Shown here one piece after another: positions 21,005 to 33,285 of a stretch of DNA of 64,000 nucleotides (positions are counted from its first letter, which is position 1; every line of letters starts with the position of its first letter). A program made the position numbers and the translations under genes. The stretch is from Theobroma cacao. Its lineage: Eukaryota > Streptophyta > Magnoliopsida > Malvales > Malvaceae. The stretch spans positions 31,016,628-31,080,627 of the forward strand of contig NC_030853.1 of NCBI RefSeq assembly GCF_000208745.1, given 5' to 3'. Below the pieces are notes generated by a model, which searched no databases, was not told the DNA's origin, and saw only the letters and a program-made list of their open reading frames with translations.

Positions 21005-24000
21005 TCACCGGAGATCGACAACATCAAACTTTATTTTGGGATTCATGAAGACATGAGAGCAATGCTCATATATTGGGCTTCCATCGGAAGGCTCCTCATG
21101 GGGATGGAATCCCCGTTGCTGACAATTACGAATAATGGACACACCGCCAGGATCAGACAGATGAAAGATACCATGTGGGCTGCAGTAGAATGCAACATTG
21201 GTTAACATGTAAAAAGTATGCAAAAGTATATATAACAGAGAATATCTGTTTTCATATAAGACGTGCCTACAAAATATTGATCATACGCAAAAGTGCTAAG
21301 ATTTAACCTTCTTAGGTTTAATCATTTTCCAGTATCATTAGCTGAGCAGGTAAATTTATTCTTTAAGACACGGAAATAATCCCATCCGTTACCCATTTTG
21401 ATCCACTAGGAAAAATGAAAATTAAAAGACAGAATATGTGTCTGCATACAGAGCAAAGAAGAACTTTTCTTTCACCCTTTGGTGAAAAAAATAAGTTTCC
21501 CCTTATTCAGCATGCAGAAAGATCTTTCTGCATCCCATTTTTATTTGGTAGATTGAATCCTCCCTATCATTAGTTTTCTGTATCTGTTGCTTAGAAGATG
21601 AACATTTAAAAATGTGAAGGTTCGAAATACTGATGCCTAGTTAGTAACTAAAACTTACCAGGTAGTGCAAGTAATAAGAAACAATTGTCTAACCATGATA
21701 GATTTGGTTTTTCTAGTATAAAATGGTGATTGGATTCAATATCATGATCATTGGGAGGAAAATGAGAATCTACCTGGATGTATCTGTCGGAGCCATAACA
21801 ATTGCAATTGCTTCTGGTAACATAATCTAAAAAAACCCACCAGAAAAAATTTTGTCAGAGAAATGTATAATATGTAATCATATGTTGGAGGAGGCAGAAG
21901 AAAAGAATGATACATGCAGTGAGACTGGATCACTCTACAAGGACAATATATAGCAAGTACTTGATCTTTTTACCTGATATGAGTAATGAGTGTGTAGATC
22001 AACTGACGACATGAAACAAGTCTGAGTTGGGTGTGTCTGAAAATCAAAATAAATAGCATGTAAACGTATTTTAAGAGAAATCAGTTGCCTATAAAACCAC
22101 ACTAAGATTTTCAGCTATCAGCATTCAAGTTTCTGACAATCTAACGCATTGTCTGAAAACAAACTTCTAGTCAAAAACATAGTTTACTCAAACATAAATC
22201 CTTCTTCATGAAGATCAAGTGAAACAAGGCATATTTCAACACCACATAATATGAACCAGACAAAGAACAAACAAATATTAGATGAGATTGAATAGCAAAA
22301 TTGTAAGTGAAAAAAATGACCCCAAAGAAGCGTGAATTTCACCAAACTAATAGTAAAAACAAGACGCTATTCAAAAGATTCTGCCATAATTAGTGCCAAG
22401 CTCAACAAAAAGATACAAGCAATGTCTTGGATACAAATTGCTACCATACTTCCAGGTAACCAACCAATTACACACTAGAAATTTTTTTACGTCTAAATCT
22501 GCATGTTACCCATGACAATTAAGTCAATCTCAAGCAACCAAGGGAAGCTTCATAAACCACAAAAAAACCAGTTGACTTCAAAATAACGTGTGTGTGTGTG
22601 TGATAATGGATTAATAGAGCAATGATAACAATTGTGAAACATAATGCATGAAAAAGGACTATGAGCTTTTGCCCACTCCTTACTCAAGTATAATGTATTC
22701 ACCAACAAAAGAGCACATAGAGGAAAAGAAAACACAATCACACACATATCTATTGAAAACTGAAGGCTTCTGAACTTACATGAATCCACCCAAGGGGAAA
22801 AAGAGATAATTTGTCTTGAACTTCAAAAATTTCTTCTTCGTTTAATGTTGAACACTGAATAGAAAAAAAATGTATCATTGCACTAGTACCAAAGCACATG
22901 TATACAAGCAAATCGCCAGAATGAACCTTAAAGTGGTTATCTCTTTTCTATACAAGTAATGTTGGTTCACAGGATTATAAAAAATTAGATTAGAAGAATT
23001 ATATCATACCGAATCTGAAGTCGACTCCTGCTTTGGGATTATAAGTGTGGTGATGTGAAAAACCCTGTTTTTCTACAGCCACACAAAATTAAAAGTATAA
23101 ACAACCTCCTTTAGCAACTTTGAAACCCCTACTTCCTAATGCTCTCAAACAAAAAACTAATGAACTTCAAAAATATAGTTTTCTCACCAATGATCCAGCT
23201 AGAACACCACATGTTTCCAAATTTTTTTCTGTATTTGCCCGAGCCAATCGTAAGAAATCCTCCATCATATGTACTGGCTGCAAAATTAGTCAACAATTCG
23301 AATATAAATCAATGTAGAAGGCCAAAGTAACAAGAATTGATTCAGGAGACATACAACATGTAAATGTTGATACGAATTAGAGTTTGGCATTCCATCTTGA
23401 GAAGGCTTAGCTGGACCAGGTCTTGGATCAGCAACTTTTGATGGAGGAATTGGAGTGAAGTCCTGCTGCACTCGAGCGAGAACAGGAGGAGGAGAAGGTT
23501 GTCTGATACCAACAAACTGGAAAGGATCCTCCCTAGCTTCACTAATCAAAGGGTGACATGACTCTTCAGCAGGATGTAACCATCGACCATCATCTAAGGA
23601 GAGCACTGACTCCATAGCAGAACCAACCCCTCCTGGATCACCATCTTTTACAGCCAAAGCACCATATTGTCCAGCCTGATTGGGGCTATAAGAAATTGTG
23701 ACACCATAAAGACAAATGTTAAAGCAGCCACATTGTAGCAACAGAAATTAGAAGTCTCAGCACATATTCTATCATTTAATATGCATGTCACTTTAAAGAA
23801 GAATGATTAGACTTTTTGGAAGTCCTACCCTGGCTTTTCAGCAGGTACCAAGTCCATACTGCTAGGATATTGAACCTGTATTACAGAGCAGAATCAATTA
23901 TTTGATGCAGGCTTGCGGTTCAGCATGCAAAAAGGGATTATATAATGAATGGGGAAAGAAGAAACAGAGGAATATAACATACAGAGGTTTACCTTTATCT

Positions 24001-25664
24001 CTGCCCTTGGTCCAAGCCACTGGCCTCGAAGACCATCAGGGCCTAGAAATGAGTGTCTAGACAAAGTTTCTTTATTTGGAAAAGGTAGAGACCTGAACAT
24101 ATCCAGGAATGATTAGTGCATGTCAGCATTAGAGAAAAAGTTTTGAAATAATTCTTATTTTTTATACAACTTTCAAACTTCATGGTGAGGGGCTAGACAG
24201 ACAAACACAAACAATTATGACATTGGGCAAATGCCAAAACAAATCAAGAAATGCTGTAAAACGGAAGTGTCACAAATGGATATTATGATGGCCATGCTTT
24301 TGATATCAATTAATCCCTTTCCTTCCGGTACCAGCTAAAAAATACATATTTTGACTTTTAATGAATCCCATCCACATAACTGCTAGTTCCATATTGCAAA
24401 GATGCTACTTAGGGGTTTCATGATTTGAATCATAAATGTTTCATTCATAAGAACAAAAAATGAATAACACTCACAACTTCTGGAATTGCTTGTCAATTAG
24501 ATTACGATCATTGTTATACTTCCATGAAGATTGAACTGCCATGTTGGCAGGCTGCAGTCAAAAAAATTGAAAACAGAGTTAGAATATTGCACATTTTACT
24601 CAAAAACAGCAAGCAAAATAAGAAAACAAATTGACAACCATACATAAAGAAACAGGGGAAGGAGCAAACAAAAATTACATAATCACATCATGTTGCCTCC
24701 ACCAATCATAAACAGCTTAGTACCTGCTCAATATCCAAGCTCATATTAGACCCATTATTGACAGAGGACCATTCCAAAGGTGACATCTTCTCTGAGCCAT
24801 AGGAAGTTGTTTCATGGCCATCAAGTTCAAGCAATCGAGCCCCTGCATGAGATTTATTTAGTTCTTCAACTCTCCGGTGAACCTCAGGTTTCGAAGATTC
24901 AAGCTCATCGAGTACAGCTAAAAGTCTCTGCAATAAGAAACATTACAACCAAAATATCACCAAATACCATACGAGTGGACTCACAACATAGAGCAACCAG
25001 AACAACAACTAAACCTCACCTTCCTATACTGCGCCTTTTCTTTTGGAAGCAAAACCTGGTAATCTCGATGGAATGGTATTGTTTCCGACACCAAACTGAC
25101 CCAAAATATAAATTCACAAATAAGCTTATGCAAATTAATTCAGTATAACGAATTCAATCAGCACTAAGCTTCCCTCACCTTGAATATCTAAGCAGTATTA
25201 TGTACAAATCTACTATATTCTTTTCGTCTCGGTAAATGCTCGCCTGAAAATTTAAAATTACATAAAAGAACCAGTAAATATTACCTAAAACTTCTAGCCA
25301 AAGAAACACACTGAGAATTCGCAAGGCAATGTTACAAACTAAGCCAATAAGCACTTAAAATTACTTGCATTTTTCAAATATTAAGGTATTAATTAGGATA
25401 ACCGAGCTAATCTAAGCATTAAAACCATGAATTCAGTACCAATTAAAACTTAAAAAAAAAATGCATGATTAAAACTTAGATTAAGCTAAAATTAAACATT
25501 AAACGATCATAAATTCGTAATCATTAAGAAAAGAGTAAGATTAGAAAGAGAATTCGACGGAGAACCTGTTTGAGGAGATTATCGGCGATTCGATAATAAT
25601 AACGGAGAGGAATTCGATTATCGACTTCGACTCTACGAGCCATCGCATTCACGTCGATCTTCAT
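21005..25664 (-). CDS. AMSH3: AMSH3-like ubiquitin thioesterase (JAMM/MPN+ deubiquitinase)
   Basis: Fourteen exons (25566-25664, 25179-25243, 25020-25095, 24724-24927, 24475-24551, 23993-24092, 23829-23875, 23355-23685, 23188-23277, 23010-23072, 22780-22854, 21974-22036, 21774-21826, 21005-21179) splice in frame to 505 aa, close to Arabidopsis AMSH3. The N-terminal MIT-like domain (MKIDVNAMARRVEVDNRIPL...) would bind ESCRT-III. The central conserved stretch includes SLDDGRW and EDPFQFVGIRQPSPPPVLA. The C-terminal MPN+ domain has Glu354 (ETCGVLAG) and the JAMM zinc motif His409-x-His411-x7-Ser419-x2-Asp422 (HTHPTQTCFMSSVD). The enzyme cleaves K48/K63 ubiquitin chains at endosomes, in vacuolar trafficking and autophagy. 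All catalytic residues are present. A downstream ATG (MARR) exists, but MKID fits the family start. Confidence 0.96.
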
Positions 25665-26659
25665 CTCGTTCCTCTATGTGGTTTTCTTCTTCAAATTTTT
25701 AGTTTTACTTTTCCTTATTCTGGTTCGCCGATGAACCAACGTGTTCTTCCGAGTCCGATCGAAGATCGATAACTTGAACGTGCGAGCTAAGGAAACGAAA
25801 TAGTAGAAAACACCGTCGTTTAAGGAAAATAATGGGAATTCTTTTTTGATTTTATGTCGGCATGGTGGAGGAGCTTTTATTTTATACGGTCGTTAAGACT
25901 AGAGATTTCTCTGTAACTGCCAATCATTTTATGACACGGCAATTTCTTTGTATGTTTTTTATTCTATTTAACAATTTTCTAGAAAGTTTTGAAAAACTAT
26001 GTTCTAGGTAAATTGATGGTTTTTTAATGAAAAAGGAAAACTCCCTCTATTTGTAGATATTTCAAAATAAAATATTTTTTAGGGACATAATTCTCTTTAT
26101 ATATATATATATAAAATAAATATATATAATAAATATATTTTCACTATTTTTTATTTTTTTATACTAAAAACTATTAAAGATTTATATTATAAAAATTTTT
26201 ACATTTTAGTACAAAATATATCAAAGTTAAAATTTTTATTTTAATTTTCATGAAAGTCAAAGGGAGTCAAACATTTTAAGTCGAATAGAATATTGCTAAT
26301 TTTGAATTATTTAGCAGGTGCATTTTTTTTTTTTTGAAAAGTATTTAATAGGTGCATATTATTTAGTATAATTCAATGTGAATTTTCGAAAAATTTTAAT
26401 TGTATCATGAAAAATGCAAACGATAATAACATAAATTCCTTCTTTATATCCTTCATTTTCTTTACCCTCACCTTTTCTGTTGATATTCCTAACACAGCTA
26501 AATGGTAAAATTTTGGTACAAAATCATAGCATTCATTCACTTGAAAATGTTCTAATCAATTCCAAAATGAGTATAGCAACACTGAATTACACTTGAGAAC
26601 CATAATGCCAATCAACTAGAACTTCATCAATGAGGTAGGCTTGGTGTTTATTTGCTAGG
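25665..26659. other. Promoter of the AMSH3-like gene and AT-rich spacer
   Basis: The first 200 bases are relatively GC-rich and probably contain the AMSH3 leader and core promoter. The rest is AT-rich with a TA microsatellite near 26097-26115. I see no gene. Confidence 0.5.
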
Positions 26660-28408
26660 TCAATGGCCTGATATCAGCAGGGTGGCATAGAGAAGCTCAT
26701 TCCAGGAATCTGGAACACCTGGGAGGCACCAGTGGCTGCAATCTTGGATCATGCTGGGGTTCCTCGGGATCTCTGCTGGTCGATAAATCGAAGGATGCCC
26801 ATCTTTTCTGTAGGCTGTCATCTTGGTGATGTTGAGATAAAACACTGGTGTTTTCATTCCTGCTATTACAGATTCCAGGATGTTCATCATCCATGGATAT
26901 GGTGCAGGGCTTGCCTCGTTTGCTATAGGTTCTGTTTCACCGTCACAGTGCCCACCAGTATCCCACTGCCCTTTCCTGATATATGCCAATTAGTATGCTC
27001 TTTAGGGGTGAGAAATCGCATTGCAGAAAGCCATTTTGTTTTCTTTTCTTACCTGAAGTGAGAAGCTGAGTATCCCACGAAGAAGACCCTGGTGCGGTTC
27101 CTATCAATGTTAACATCAACCCATTTTGCCCATGTCCTCAATGCCTTTGCAAATGCTTCTTTTACTTCCAATCTGCTGTAGACATGGCTTCCTTCCTGGA
27201 AGTAATTTTTGCTGCAATCAACACCAATGCCTATCAGAAACCAAACTATGAATGATGAAAAATGGCAGCAGATTTTACCCTTTGTTAGTTTTCTGGTGAG
27301 TCCACCAATGACCAGTGTTGAAGACAATTATATCAGCATCACTGTACTTGGAACCCTGAATGATGTCAAGTCTCAGTGTCTCTCTTCGGGTCCCAATTTT
27401 ATCAGAGATTTTCCATTCTTGGACAAGGAAGGGTGATTTGACGAAGTCTATTGAGCACTTGTAATCCTGCATCATTTCAGCAAACAAGATAGCAAATTCC
27501 TTAATACCCAGCAAAAAAAATCAGGACAAAGAAATAAACAGCAAAAGGAGTTTTCCATCTATCACAATTGCAAAGATTGATGATTCCACTCACTTTGAAT
27601 CTGAAAGAATATAAGCCTTGAGTCCTGAAAACTTCAAAGATTCTTCTCCTGTCTTTCGATGATTCTCTCAATGCACAGACCAGTGACTCCCACATGTTCC
27701 TATTCAAAGAATCTCCCACAAAAACCAGTCTCTTACCTCGTAACATTTTCAGCATTTTCCTCCCATCAAACCTACACAATTTCAACGACCAACAAGAACA
27801 AACACATTACAGAGACTAGGAACAAAGAAATGAAGCGATCAAGTAAGTTTTATGTACAAATCTTGGATAGAGGTCTTCGTTTTAGACCTTGGGATTTGAC
27901 AATCAAAAGGCTTCCACCGGTATCTAAGGTAACTGAAATCTACCCGGCCATTCTTGTAGCAGTTAAAAGAATCATCAATGTAGGGACAAGACCCTGGTTG
28001 GTAAACAGGGTCAGAATCATCCAACACCCAATTCCCATTGAAGATATCACAAGAACCAAGGTCTTTTATCACATATCTTCCATCTTTTACCGAATTCCCA
28101 GGAGCTCTTTCGACCGTGGTAACCGAAGAAAGAGTACAGTTACTTCGCAGGTCAGAGACGAGACAAGTATTGGAAGAAGAAACGGGGGAGAAGGAAGAAA
28201 AGTAGTTCGCAGCACGGCGAAGGCGGGCGGCCATTGCTGAGGCTAATGCGGTTGGTGAACGCTCGGTGAGTGATGTTGAAACAAAGAAGACTGAAAGAAG
28301 AAGCAAGGAAATGTAGAAAATGTGGGTTCTTGATCGAGAGAGAAGGCATGATGAGGCGGTTCTTGAAAGTTGAACCAAAGTAGAGATCGTGTTCTTGAAA
28401 GATGCCAT
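26660..28408 (-). CDS. Trichome birefringence-like protein (TBL4/5/6 type), wall polysaccharide O-acetyltransferase
   Basis: Five exons (27888-28408, 27594-27771, 27279-27466, 27053-27211, 26660-26975) give 453 aa. One membrane segment near residues 29-48 suggests a type II Golgi protein. The TBL domain runs [27 protein letters not shown], then the esterase-like [12 protein letters not shown] (GDS at 193-195) and, near the C-terminus, the DUF231 DCSHWCLPG (Asp427-x-x-His430). The family O-acetylates xylan, mannan or pectin. Acceptor specificity cannot be read here; TBL4 is suggested by length and by neighbour genes. Oddities: the usual FFRGYS is FFVGYS, and the usual GGQWNSGGQCD is [11 protein letters not shown], both in otherwise near-invariant segments. 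Confidence 0.93.
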
Positions 28409-28894
28409 TAAGCAGTAACGAGAAGTGGACTAGCACGGTAAAATAGAGAAATGTTTTGGCTCATTTTAGTGGGAAAGGTAGTTTTACAGTAGTGCTTGTC
28501 AGGACCACGAGGCATTCGGCGCGTTTGCTTGCTGCTGAGGCTGAATTTATGTAATAAATTTTGGCAAAATTTCTTCTTCATTTCAGAATCATTACTGGTT
28601 TTCAGGTTTGGTCATCATAAATTCCAGGTTCACTGCTGCATGCCAGGGCTCTGTTTCAAGATTCCTGTTGGCTATATTTGGTTTCAATGGCTAAATGTTG
28701 CATTTTTTTTTCTTTTTCCAATTCTTAGTATGGGAGATATGAAGAAATACAGAATCATAGTACTTTCAGAGTGAAAACAGTAAACAAAGTTTTACAGATA
28801 TATATATCTTACAATCAAACAAGTTGAATAAATCTAATATGATGCTCAGCAAATTACAGTCATGTCCTATTGCCTCATTCTGAAACAGAGCAAC
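28409..28894. other. TBL promoter / downstream flank of the DUF7731 gene
   Basis: I see no gene. The short + strand ORF here has no family signature. Confidence 0.5.
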
Positions 28895-29826
28895 TCAAAG
28901 TAATAGAGTGCAGGCAATAATCATCGACCCTATGCCAATCAAAATCTGAGTGGCTGCCTTGGTTGCACTGCTTCCCTCAGCTTCAATGTGCTCTTCCACA
29001 TTGAAATCACCTACATAAACACAGACAAACAGATTATGATTATTTGATGGAAAACCAAAAGGAACCATGTTTCAACAAAACTTGATTGGAAGTTACCTCT
29101 TTCAGGACCATAGCCACATCCTGCCTGGATTGTGTCTCTAATATCCTGAATCGTGGCCCTGTTGTAGAACAGGAAGTTTGTCATGATGTTCTCTATACAG
29201 TTGAGCACTAGGTGTGTCTCTGACAGGCAAGGTCCACTGCAATATTCATCAATGTAGCCGGGAGGAACACCTAGGTTTCCACTTGCAGTCAATCTGCACG
29301 ATTCTTCACAGCTGCTGTAAATCTGATTCGAATATAAACAAGTAAGATATTTTTCAATTAAATCCTTAAGATATCATTACTGAGACCTCAGAAGCAATTC
29401 TTCGATCTTACTAATAGGCATAGACATTGATGATAAACGCTCAAAAAAAAAATAATCACTAGGAAAAGGGTATGATCAGATTATCAAGTGACAAATGTGA
29501 AGCCTGTTAAACCATGAATCCTTCTCATGGCTGTTGATTGAATGTGCAGGTCCAGAAAGCTTACATATTTATCATTGAAACATAACAATGCTTTTGCGAC
29601 AATTTGAGCTGGATCACGGGCTACACCACCCGTTTGAGGCAAACCTTCATCTGCCTTCCCTGTCAAGGATTGAAGCAAAGGATTAACACGCTTTGATAAT
29701 GAATAAATAGCTAGGAGAAAAGTTCATGTTTCTTTTTTGTCAGATACCTAAGTAGAAGCAGAATATAGACATGCAAACCATCGCTATGGCTAAAACCCAA
29801 AATTTGAATGTAAATGAGAGTGCCAT
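28895..29826 (-). CDS. Small secreted or membrane-anchored cysteine-rich plant protein (DUF7731-like)
   Basis: Four exons (29748-29826, 29565-29659, 29097-29322, 28895-29010) splice in frame to 171 aa. It has an N-terminal signal peptide (MALSFTFKFWVLAIAMVCMS) and a conserved core DPAQIVAKALLCFNDKYIYS, then CEESCRLTASGN, YCSGPCLSETHLVLNCI, FLFYNRATIQDIRDTI and GCGYGPERGDFNV. The Cys pattern is that of the plant-specific DUF7731 family, whose function is unknown. A C-terminal hydrophobic segment (about 152-170) with almost no tail suggests a membrane anchor or GPI addition. The gene is easily missed because no exon exceeds 230 bp. The family name is recalled rather than searched. Confidence 0.85.
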
Positions 29827-31176
29827 TTTAGAAGCTTACAGACAGTTTGAACTAATGAAAAAGGAAAGATAAATTGAAGCTAATTATATAATCTGTCCAA
29901 TGTAAATTTTCAGCATCAGCACGTAACATAAAACCGCTGCTGTTGAAATAGTGCAGTACATGAACATTCTGAAAGTCTCATTTGGGTATTCTAGTTCTAT
30001 TGGCCGTGGCCCGGAAACCATGACAAATTTAATTTTCTTTTACACACAAGCGTTGAATAGAGTTTGGTAAAATTGATTGGAAAAAGGATACCCATTTGTT
30101 TGTTTTCCATTGTTTGGGGGTGAACTTTGGAGGAATGCGAAAGACTCGTAGGAGTGGAGCAGATGGAGTGCAAGTCACCAACTTTAACTAGCTGAGGACT
30201 TTCTTTTCCAAGTGACATATATCAAACCTAAAAATTATCATTCTGAAACTTTTAGTGCAAGTCAAGGTTTCTTTATGTCATCGAGAAAATTTATAGTAAT
30301 TAGTTAAAGGCCTAAGCAATCTCATTTTCTAGAAAAATTTGAAACCAACGGAGAACCATCATAGCATTGGCAAAGGCTCAGGTCTCTACAGCCAGTTAGG
30401 CTTAGCAGCAGTCTGGCGGAGGGATACCATGCCGAATGGCAATCAAACCGAAGTGAGCTTGAAATGGACCTGATAAAAATGCTACCCTGTAAAGGAAATT
30501 ATAGCTTTCAAGTGGAAGCCTTATTTGGAAACATTATGCACGGGGAATCATAACAAACAATAAATCTTTCCTGTTTGCTATGTTTCTTTTCTTTGAATGA
30601 ACCAACTTTCTTTTGCATAACTTCCTCAGATTACATTTATTACAGTACTGGTCATAAAATAATGGATATAACCCTAGAAAGAATAAAATGAATCACATAA
30701 CATTGCAGTTAGAACTGAGAAGTACAACCATGTTAATTCTAGGAAAAATACAGCTGCTGGATGCTACCAGACCTCAAGTCATTTTATGCCATTCTTCTTC
30801 ACATAGGGCCAGAGTATCGGTTAATATGTGGCAAATTGTCATTTTCTCCTATAGCAGTATAGCCTTTACGAATCTGAGAAGATAAATTGAGGGAATAGAG
30901 TGCCTTGTCCAAAGTTAATTGCTTAACAACTTGTATTTGGTGATCCAAGCCCACAATTGAACCTGCATATCCCAGCAGGTAATAAGTGCAACCTTTCCAA
31001 CAGAGATTATGACATAAACGAATGGACAGACCACCTGATGTTCTGCTACATTCTGCCGATAACAATTCTGTAAAGGTAGTATGGAAAAGCAAGGTTAAAT
31101 GCTTTATGACTGCAATGGTCCACAGCTTAGATCTCAAAAAAGCCATCTAAATACATGAACCAGTAAAAATAACATC
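29827..31176. other. Spacer between the DUF7731 and PPR genes
   Basis: I see no supported gene. ORFs at about 29997-30218 and 30799-31146 lack family features; the second probably lies in the PPR 3' UTR. Confidence 0.5.
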
Positions 31177-33285
31177 CTACAGTCCAGGAATCACTTTTAA
31201 TTTAGTACCCCTCCGATTGCATCTTTTTGCAATATCCCGAGCCTCTTCCAAGCAACCCTTCTGAACAAGAGACTCCAAAACTAAATTGCATGTATAAGAA
31301 TCAGGAATACAACCTTTGGCTTCCATGGACTTTAACATTCGTATCACTTCATCAAATCTTTCTGACTCACACAATGCCTTAATAAAAGCACCATAGGTAT
31401 AATTGTCAGGATCCAAGCCCAACCTCAACATGGAGTTAAAAAGCTTTTCTGCCTTCTCAATCTTCTTCATTCTACAAAAACTTTGAATGAGAGCATTGAA
31501 AGAGAAAATATCAGCATTTATTCCAGTGGCTTGCATTTTTCTTAAAAGTTTCATTGTTCTAGCAACATCACCGATTGCACACAAGGATCGAATCAATATA
31601 TTATATGTAACATCATTTGGAGTGACATCCCACTGAAACATTTCAGAAAAACAATCAAAAGCATCGTCAATCATGTGTGCTCGACAAAGCCCATCAATTA
31701 GTGAACTAAATGTGAAGATATCTGGATCAAAACCAGATTCCAAAAGCATTACCAGAAATTCCTTAGCCTTGTGTACCTCCCCAATCTTGCAATGCCCAGA
31801 AATAATGGTATTGAAAGTAACAAGAGTAGGAGCTATACCTCTAAGGTACATCTCTCTGAAAGTCTTTCTTGCCCTGTCCATCATACTGGCTTTGCAGAAG
31901 CTATCAATCACCATGTTATATGAGAAAACATTTGCTAACAACCCATCCTTTGCCATCTGATCCAAATACTGATCACCCTCAACAAATTTTCCTATATTAT
32001 ACAAGGCTTGTATGAGTGCAAGATAAGTATTAAACCCTAGTTTCACACCTAGCTCACCAAAACTATCTAAAATCAGACATGTTTCATCAAGATCCAATCC
32101 CTTTATCAAACATGCCATTGTAAGATTAAATGTTGAATTATCAGGCAAATACCCTCTCCCTGCAAGTTTCTTCATAAACAATGCCGCTTCTCTTGCCATA
32201 GAGTTATTCGACAGACAATACAGTAGAGTATCGCAAGCTAATTTCTGCATCATAGGCTCCTTCTCCAAAAACATTATCAACAACTCAAACGCCTCGTGGG
32301 GAGCTACGCAACGAAACACCCCATGAATTAATGATCTCACAGTGGCTTCATTAGGAATCACATTCCTCTTTTTCATCATCTCCACAAGTCTAAATGCTTC
32401 ATCCACCCTCCTAGCATTACAAAACCCATCAATTAAGATCGTATAGGTATACACATTTGGCGAATATCCTAACCCTTCCATCTGCTTGACTAGACGAAGT
32501 GCCTCATCGACGACACCAGTTCTACAAACGCCATGAATGAGAATATTGTATGTGAACCTATCTGGTTTACAGTTATCAGCTGACATTTGTTGGAATTTCA
32601 AATAAGCTAAATCAAGTGAATTGGATTTTATTAATGCATCAATCACGGCATTATACAATCTTGTGCTAGGACTAATACCCAAAAATGAAATCTGTCCAAA
32701 TATCTCAGCACAATACTTAGCTAATCCTAATCTTCCCCAACTACCGATCAAAATGCAAAGCAAATCTTCGGTTACAACAAGACCCGAATTCCTAATATCT
32801 TTAACCAATTCAACAGATAACAAAACCGGCCCTTTTCGATAAAGGGCAGTAGCTAAAACACCCTTAACCGATTGATTCTTAGCGAATAAGGGGTCAATAT
32901 TCGAAACCCATATATAAAATCTCAAAGGGTATAATGGGTTTTCCTGATTTTGCAAGAGACTCACTACAAACTGAGGATTTAAAACTATCCTCTTGGCTTT
33001 TAACTCGTGGTTTAGCAGTAAAAACCAATCGTTTCTCGAAAGAATTTGAGAAATGTAATGATGATTGATCGCAGAGTTACCTCTTGAAGGAGGAGGAGGA
33101 ACTGGAGTGTTGCTTTTGAATTGGCTCTGACAAGAAATTGTTGTATTTTTGGGATCTTTTGTGAGGTTTCTGAGGGAAGTTGTTGACCTAGAAGCCAAAG
33201 AGGAAAGCCTTCTCATGTCCCCTCTGCAATTAACCAGTGACCAAACGCAGGCCAGCTCTTCGCCTTTGGAAGGAATGTTGCACAC
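31177..33285 (-). CDS. PPR40: P-class pentatricopeptide repeat protein, PPR40-like, mitochondrial
   Basis: One intron-free ORF of 702 codons. From about residue 170 to the end it is filled with 35-residue PPR motifs (such as NAVIDALIKSNSLDLAYLKF, YNILIHGVCRTGVVDEA and YTILIDGFCNARRVDEA), about 13 in all, with no E/DYW extension. The pre-repeat region (WFLLLNHELKAKRIVLNPQF, NPLYPLRFYIWVSNIDPL) matches what I recall of Arabidopsis PPR40, which is linked to mitochondrial complex III and stress redox balance. The N-terminus after Met24 (MRRLSSLASRSTTSLRNL) is basic and hydroxylated like a mitochondrial presequence. Translation may therefore start at 33216 (679 aa) rather than 33285. Confidence 0.92.
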   Translation of the reverse strand: MCNIPSKGEELACVWSLVNCRGDMRRLSSLASRSTTSLRNLTKDPKNTTISCQSQFKSNTPVPPPPSRGNSAINHHYISQILSRNDWFLLLNHELKAKRIVLNPQFVVSLLQNQENPLYPLRFYIWVSNIDPLFAKNQSVKGVLATALYRKGPVLLSVELVKDIRNSGLVVTEDLLCILIGSWGRLGLAKYCAEIFGQISFLGISPSTRLYNAVIDALIKSNSLDLAYLKFQQMSADNCKPDRFTYNILIHGVCRTGVVDEALRLVKQMEGLGYSPNVYTYTILIDGFCNARRVDEAFRLVEMMKKRNVIPNEATVRSLIHGVFRCVAPHEAFELLIMFLEKEPMMQKLACDTLLYCLSNNSMAREAALFMKKLAGRGYLPDNSTFNLTMACLIKGLDLDETCLILDSFGELGVKLGFNTYLALIQALYNIGKFVEGDQYLDQMAKDGLLANVFSYNMVIDSFCKASMMDRARKTFREMYLRGIAPTLVTFNTIISGHCKIGEVHKAKEFLVMLLESGFDPDIFTFSSLIDGLCRAHMIDDAFDCFSEMFQWDVTPNDVTYNILIRSLCAIGDVARTMKLLRKMQATGINADIFSFNALIQSFCRMKKIEKAEKLFNSMLRLGLDPDNYTYGAFIKALCESERFDEVIRMLKSMEAKGCIPDSYTCNLVLESLVQKGCLEEARDIAKRCNRRGTKLKVIPGL

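Noticed and set aside
28496..28774. 92-codon ORF on + upstream of the TBL gene
   Set aside because: Generic hydrophobic translation of AT-rich DNA; no splice or family support.
29997..31146. ORFs between the DUF7731 and PPR genes (29997-30218, 30799-31146)
   Set aside because: No recognisable domain or splice context; the second probably overlaps the PPR 3' UTR.
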